Below, one piece after another: positions 7,984-10,958 of a stretch of DNA of 10,958 nucleotides. Below the pieces are notes generated by a model, which was not told where the DNA came from, did no database searches, and saw only the letters and a program-made list of their open reading frames with translations. A program made the position numbers and the translations under genes. The first letter of the stretch is position 1. The number at the start of each line of letters is the position of its first letter. The DNA comes from Nitrosomonadales bacterium. Its GTDB lineage: Bacteria; Pseudomonadota; Gammaproteobacteria; Burkholderiales; SG8-41. The stretch is from contig VFLF01000357.1 in NCBI GenBank assembly GCA_009885185.1, positions 1-10,958 on the forward strand, given 5' to 3'.

Positions 7984-9270
7984 TTACGCGCGCGGGCCCA
8001 CCAGCCAGTACGCCGTTATATTGCCCTTGCCGCGCACGTTAAGCGTCGCCGGCCCCTCGAATTCATACAGCGCATGCATGCGTTGATAAGTCGCCACGTC
8101 CACCAGCACGGTTCCCGCGTCGGCTTCGTCGGTCACGCGACTGGCCATGTTAACCGTGTCGCCCCACAGATCGTAGATGAATTTCTTGATGCCGATCACG
8201 CCCGCCACCACCGGGCCAGTACTCACGCCGATATGCAGGCGCAAACGCGTGGCGCCCACGGGCGGCAGCGTTTCCATGAACGCCAGCATGTCGAGCGCCA
8301 TGTCCAGCATGGCGCTCGTGTGACGTAAATCATCCACCGCGGGTGGCGCGCCGCCGATGCCGGTCAATCCGCCCGCCACCATGTAGGCATCGCCGATGGT
8401 CTTGATTTTTTCCAGGCCATGTCGCTCGGCCAGCGCATCAAAATGCGAGAACACGCGGTTGAGCGACTCCACCATCACGATAGGCGGCTGCTCGCTCGAC
8501 AGCCGGGTGAAATCCTTGATATCGGCGAACATCACTGTGACGTTGGCGAATCCATCGGCTATCGTGGCATCACTCGCCTTGAGCCGTTCCGCGATCGTTG
8601 CCGGCAGTATGTTCAGCAGCAGGCGTTCCGACTTGTCCTGCTCGGCCTGCAACAGCACGTGTTGCGCCTTAAGCGCGGCCTGTAATTTTTCGCGCTGACG
8701 CATAAAATACGTCACCAGCGTGTAAATGATTGACGACATCGCGACAAAATTCAGGGCGAAGAACACCGCGATAGACTGCATGCTGACGTTTCGCGGCAGC
8801 TCGCTCGCGAGGTAAAAATCGAACACACCCGACACGACGGCCAAAACCACGTAGGCGATAAACCACGGTATCGACTCGCGCGCGCCGTAAACCAGTATGG
8901 CGCCGATGGGCGCCAGCAGCGCCCACAACATCACTCCCGATGAACTCACGTAGCTGCCGATGCTCCACTGCATCACGAACGGCACGAACAAAAACAGACC
9001 GAGCTGGATCAGCCGGAACACATCGAAATTGCGTGTCCACAGGTACATCGACAGCGAAACCGCCGTGGCGAGGATGTAGACGAACGGCACCGTCGCGGAA
9101 AACTTGATGCCCATCGCTTGATAGATCACCAACCACAATATCGAACCCACGCCCATCGCGGCGCTGGCAAATATCAGCAAGGTCTTGCGCAGCCGGTCTT
9201 CTTCGCTATCCGCGGCGGAAACCGCCCGCCTGCCGAGGCCGTTCAACCAGTCACGAAGTGCCTGTATCAA
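7984..9270 (-). CDS. Membrane-bound class III adenylate cyclase (six TM segments plus catalytic domain)
   Basis: The predicted product makes cAMP from ATP at the inner face of the membrane. It has 428 residues from the TTG start. Six hydrophobic segments span about residues 30–190, the first being LLIFASAAMGVGSILWLVIY. A short helical linker follows (REKLQAALKAQHVLLQAEQDKSERLLLNILP, split around residues 193–222), a signal-transducing helix common ahead of these domains. The cyclase domain runs from about 243. Metal aspartates D250 (VMFADIKDF) and D294 (KTIGDAYM) are present. ATP-selecting K290 and D367 (FIYDLWGDTVN) mark it as adenylate rather than guanylate specific, and transition-state N374 and R378 are present (NMASR). 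Residue spacing fits the Rv1625c-type six-TM cyclases. The open frame reaches 9333, but TTG at 9270–9268 has AAGGAG 5 nt upstream and nothing better lies beyond it. It lies on the reverse strand between glnE and ilvE. Confidence 0.93.
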   Translation of the reverse strand: MIQALRDWLNGLGRRAVSAADSEEDRLRKTLLIFASAAMGVGSILWLVIYQAMGIKFSATVPFVYILATAVSLSMYLWTRNFDVFRLIQLGLFLFVPFVMQWSIGSYVSSSGVMLWALLAPIGAILVYGARESIPWFIAYVVLAVVSGVFDFYLASELPRNVSMQSIAVFFALNFVAMSSIIYTLVTYFMRQREKLQAALKAQHVLLQAEQDKSERLLLNILPATIAERLKASDATIADGFANVTVMFADIKDFTRLSSEQPPIVMVESLNRVFSHFDALAERHGLEKIKTIGDAYMVAGGLTGIGGAPPAVDDLRHTSAMLDMALDMLAFMETLPPVGATRLRLHIGVSTGPVVAGVIGIKKFIYDLWGDTVNMASRVTDEADAGTVLVDVATYQRMHALYEFEGPATLNVRGKGNITAYWLVGPRA

Positions 9271-9275
9271 CCGTG

Positions 9276-9281
9276 CTCCTT
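9276..9281 (-). promoter_or_regulatory. Shine-Dalgarno of the adenylate cyclase gene
   Basis: A full AAGGAG on the minus strand stands 5 nt before TTG at 9270–9268. It is the strongest ribosome-binding site seen in the window and decides the start. The longer frame beginning at 9333 would translate through it and add a non-hydrophobic, His/Gln-rich stretch. Confidence 0.7.
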
Positions 9282-9311
9282 GCAATTGATGATGTATTGA
9301 ATGCCGCTGCA

Positions 9312-9317
9312 TTCTAA
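9312..9317 (-). promoter_or_regulatory. Candidate -10 box for the adenylate cyclase gene
   Basis: TAGAAT on the minus strand matches the sigma-70 -10 consensus at five of six bases and would give a leader of about 35 nt to the TTG start. No good -35 hexamer sits 16–18 nt upstream, so the call is weak. Confidence 0.3.
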
Positions 9318-9359
9318 TACGCCACGCCGCCACTTCGCCATGCCGCGCAGCAAATGCGT

Positions 9360-9365
9360 TAAAAT
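9360..9365 (+). promoter_or_regulatory. Candidate -10 box for ilvE
   Basis: TAAAAT preceded by GCGT lies 33 bp before the ilvE ATG, in the 128-bp divergent gap with the cyclase gene. No clear -35 is visible at 16–18 nt; TTCGCC at 9334 is 20 nt away. It could serve the whole ilvE–zinc finger–waaF unit. Confidence 0.3.
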
Positions 9366-9398
9366 GTTGGTTCTCACTGAACTTTGATGGAGCACTCT

Positions 9399-10325
9399 AT
9401 GTCGATGGCGGACCGTGACGGGTTTATCTGGCAAGACGGCAAACTCGTGCCCTGGCGCGAAGCAACCACGCATGTACTCACGCATTCGCTGCACTACGGG
9501 CTGGCGGTATTCGAGGGCGTGCGCGCCTACAACACGGTCAAGGGCACGGCGATCTTTCGCCTGAAAGAGCACACCCAGCGGCTGCTCAACTCCGCGCACA
9601 TCTATATGATGAAAATCCCCTATTCCATCGAGCAGTTGATGGAGGCGCAAAAAGAAGTGGTGCGCGCCAACAAGCTCGAATCCTGCTACCTGCGCCCGAT
9701 AGCGTTTTACGGCTCCGAAAAAATGGGCGTCTCGCCCAAGGGCAACACCGTACACGTGGCCATCGCGGCATGGCCGTGGGGCGCGTATCTCGGCAACGAT
9801 GCCATTGAAAAAGGCATCCGCGTCAAAACCTCGTCCTACGCGCGCCACCATGTCAACGTGTCGATGACGCGCGCCAAATACTCCGGCACCTACGCCAACT
9901 CCATTCTCGCCAACCTCGAAGCCACCGAACACGGCTACGACGAAGGCCTGCTGCTGGATGTCGATGGCTTTGTCGCCGAAGGCTCCGGCGAAAACCTGTT
10001 CATGATTAAAGACGGCAAGATTTACGAGCCTGAATTAAACAGCGCGCTGATCGGCATCACCCGCGACGCCATCATCACGCTCGCGCACGACATGGGCTAC
10101 ACCGTCGGCACCAAACGCATCACGCGTGACGATTTGTATATCGCCGACGAAGCCTTCTTCACCGGCACCGCTGCCGAAGTCACGCCCATACGCGAACTCG
10201 ATGGCCGCACCATCGGCAGCGGCGCGCGCGGACCGATCACCGCCCAACTGCAAAAAGCGTTTTTCGAATGTGTGAACGGCAAATCCGAAAAGCACGCCGA
10301 CTGGCTGACGCCGGTGGCGGCGTAA
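9399..10325 (+). CDS. ilvE: Branched-chain amino acid aminotransferase (class IV, PLP-dependent)
   Basis: IlvE interconverts leucine, isoleucine and valine with their 2-oxo acids, using glutamate/2-oxoglutarate, in the last step of branched-chain amino acid synthesis in the cytoplasm. The protein is 308 residues, the normal length. The Schiff-base lysine is K160 in MTRAKYSGTY, and E194 (VAEGSGENLF), which binds the PLP pyridine nitrogen, is present. The conserved N-terminal LHYGLAVFEGVRAY and C-terminal ITRDAIITLAHDMGY and DEAFFTGTAAEVTPI are also present. Start ATG 9399 is chosen because GGAG at 9389–9392 stands 6 nt upstream and the resulting N-terminus (MSMADRDGFIWQDGK) is as in betaproteobacterial IlvE. 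Upstream TTG 9384 and ATG 9387 lie before or over that ribosome site. The small zinc-finger gene follows after 17 bp, which suggests one operon. Confidence 0.97.
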   Translation: MSMADRDGFIWQDGKLVPWREATTHVLTHSLHYGLAVFEGVRAYNTVKGTAIFRLKEHTQRLLNSAHIYMMKIPYSIEQLMEAQKEVVRANKLESCYLRPIAFYGSEKMGVSPKGNTVHVAIAAWPWGAYLGNDAIEKGIRVKTSSYARHHVNVSMTRAKYSGTYANSILANLEATEHGYDEGLLLDVDGFVAEGSGENLFMIKDGKIYEPELNSALIGITRDAIITLAHDMGYTVGTKRITRDDLYIADEAFFTGTAAEVTPIRELDGRTIGSGARGPITAQLQKAFFECVNGKSEKHADWLTPVAA

Positions 10326-10330
10326 GTTCC

Positions 10331-10335
10331 GGGAG
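10331..10335 (+). promoter_or_regulatory. Shine-Dalgarno of the CHCC zinc-finger gene
   Basis: GGGAG, 7 nt before ATG 10343 and 5 bp after the ilvE stop codon, supports the short 67-residue start over the longer open frame that begins inside ilvE. Confidence 0.6.
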
Positions 10336-10342
10336 TCGCCGC

Positions 10343-10546
10343 ATGGCCGAACAAACTGACAACAAATCGCGGCACATCGAAGTCACAGCGGCTGATCTGC
10401 CGCTGCACTGCCCGACACCGGCGATGCTGCTGTGGAACGCGCACCCGCGCGTGTTCATGCCGATTGAAACCACCGGCGAAGCGCTGTGCCCGTATTGCGG
10501 CACGAAATACACGCTCAAGGGCGGGCCGGCAAAGTCTGGGCATTAG
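10343..10546 (+). CDS. Small CHCC-type zinc-finger protein (zf-CHCC family)
   Basis: This is a 67-residue protein with a four-ligand zinc knuckle: C23, H34, C49 and C52, in HCPTPAMLLWNAHPRVFMPI followed by CPYCGTKYTL. The pattern matches the zf-CHCC family, which includes the mitochondrial complex I subunit NDUFS6 and short bacterial proteins often found next to ilvE and waaF. The role of the bacterial versions is not established; a link to complex I assembly or Fe-S handling would be speculation. The N-terminal ~12 residues are polar and variable. Start ATG 10343 has GGGAG at 10331–10335, 7 nt upstream, and lies 17 bp after the ilvE stop. An upstream in-frame start at 10268 lies inside ilvE and is discounted. 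Confidence 0.9.
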   Translation: MAEQTDNKSRHIEVTAADLPLHCPTPAMLLWNAHPRVFMPIETTGEALCPYCGTKYTLKGGPAKSGH

Positions 10547-10591
10547 TTGCACGCGGATTTGAACCACTTCACTTGCAGCGCAAACAAATTG

Positions 10592-10633
10592 GTCCCCTCG
10601 CCCCGCTTGCGGGGAGAGGGTTAGGGTGAGGGG
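10592..10633. repeat. Palindromic intergenic repeat (REP-like), zinc-finger gene / waaF gap
   Basis: The hairpin has arms CCCTC-G-CCCCG (10595–10605) and CGGGG-A-GAGGG (10610–10620) around a CTTG loop, with one G/A mismatch. It is followed by GTTAGGGTGAGGGG, whose GAGGG can also pair with the left arm. This sequence type (ccccgcttgcggggagagggttagggtgagggg) is recalled as a dispersed intergenic repeat in many proteobacterial genomes. The stem has no U-run after it, so it is not a classic intrinsic terminator. It may stabilise the upstream mRNA end or attenuate read-through into waaF. Only one copy lies in this window, so its repetitive nature is recalled rather than shown here. Confidence 0.65.
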
Positions 10634-10664
10634 CCGCGTGCGTCCCCTACCCACACCCCACCCC

Positions 10665-10958
10665 ATGAAAATCCTCGTCGTCGCTCCCGCCTGGGTCGGC
10701 GACACTGTGATGGCGCAGCCGATGTTCCGGCTGCTGCACGAACGCCACGCCAGCCTCGCGCTCGACGTACTCGCACCCCCCTTCACCCTGCCGCTGCTAT
10801 CGCGCATGCCCGAAGTTCGCCGGGGGATCGTCGCGCGCTTCGGCCACGGCGAACTCAAATTCAACGAGCGCCGGCAGCTTGCGCGCGAGCTGCAAGCCGA
10901 GCACTACGATCAAGCCATCGTGCTGCCGAATTCATTGAAATCGGCGTTGATACCGTGG
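10665..10958 (+). CDS. waaF: ADP-heptose:LPS heptosyltransferase II, N-terminal 98 codons (runs off the right edge)
   Basis: WaaF (RfaF) transfers the second heptose to the LPS inner core on the cytoplasmic face of the inner membrane. The visible 98 residues match the GT9 family N-terminus: MKILVVAPAWVGDTVMAQP (glycine-rich first strand and loop), LLSRMPEV near 47–54, FGHGEL...ERRQLARELQ, and YDQAIVLPNSLKSALIPW (81–98). E. coli WaaF has the same blocks. The ADP-heptose-binding C-terminal domain lies beyond the window. ATG 10665 gives the N-terminus seen in homologs, but it is preceded by a C-rich stretch with no Shine-Dalgarno. An in-frame GTG at 10638 has AGGGG 4 nt upstream and would add nine residues. 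The gene lies 118 bp after the zinc-finger gene, beyond the palindromic repeat, and probably shares the ilvE transcript. Confidence 0.94.
   Translation, partial: MKILVVAPAWVGDTVMAQPMFRLLHERHASLALDVLAPPFTLPLLSRMPEVRRGIVARFGHGELKFNERRQLARELQAEHYDQAIVLPNSLKSALIPW

Noticed and set aside
9384..9398. Longer ilvE start at TTG 9384 or ATG 9387
   Set aside because: Both would overlap or precede the GGAG that is correctly spaced for ATG 9399, and the added MMEHS is not part of the familiar IlvE N-terminus.
10595..10620. Intrinsic terminator after the zinc-finger gene
   Set aside because: The hairpin is strong but is followed by GTTAGGG rather than a T-run on either strand, so it is listed as a palindromic repeat instead.
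10097..10864. A 255-codon minus-strand open frame across ilvE, the zinc-finger gene, the repeat and waaF
   Set aside because: It runs antisense through three recognised genes and the palindromic repeat, and has a Ser/Arg-rich composition without motifs.

Overview
The window is a dense, high-GC stretch of ordinary chromosome from a proteobacterium. It most resembles Betaproteobacteria. The basis is gene content and order recalled from that class, namely a yhdP–nitrilase–tldD run next to glnE, and ilvE followed by a small CHCC zinc-finger gene and waaF. It also rests on the protein style, for example the IlvE N-terminus (MSMADRDGF) and the zinc-finger protein. No genus can be named from what is visible. 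No mobile element, tRNA, rRNA or CRISPR array was seen.

Layout. On the minus strand, reading leftward from about 5.1 kb, lie a very large AsmA-like YhdP protein (5098→1127), a Nit1-type carbon-nitrogen hydrolase (1081→221) and the first 65 codons of tldD (197→window edge). The gaps are 45 and 23 bp, so these three look like one transcription unit. An AT-rich 185-bp divergent region (5099–5283) separates them from glnE (5284–7959, plus), the bifunctional adenylyltransferase/adenylyl-removing enzyme of glutamine synthetase. A class III adenylate cyclase with six membrane segments (9270→7984, minus) converges on glnE with a 24-bp gap. It is divergent from ilvE (9399–10325, plus), which is followed closely by a 67-residue CHCC zinc-finger protein (10343–10546). 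Next come a palindromic intergenic repeat (about 10592–10633) and the 5' end of waaF (10665–edge), LPS heptosyltransferase II.

How the genes fit together. YhdP (phospholipid movement to the outer membrane) and WaaF (LPS inner core) are envelope genes. GlnE and IlvE belong to nitrogen and amino-acid metabolism, the nitrilase is probably a metabolite-repair amidase, and TldD is one half of the TldD/TldE protease. The cyclase makes cAMP from a membrane-bound position. It is the one gene that looks out of place between glnE and ilvE.

Several starts are non-ATG and were chosen from Shine-Dalgarno spacing: TTG for tldD and the cyclase, GTG for glnE and probably yhdP. I found no convincing undescribed system. 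The most interesting details are the repeat that may supply the waaF ribosome-binding site, the inserted reverse-strand cyclase, and low-complexity tracts in YhdP.
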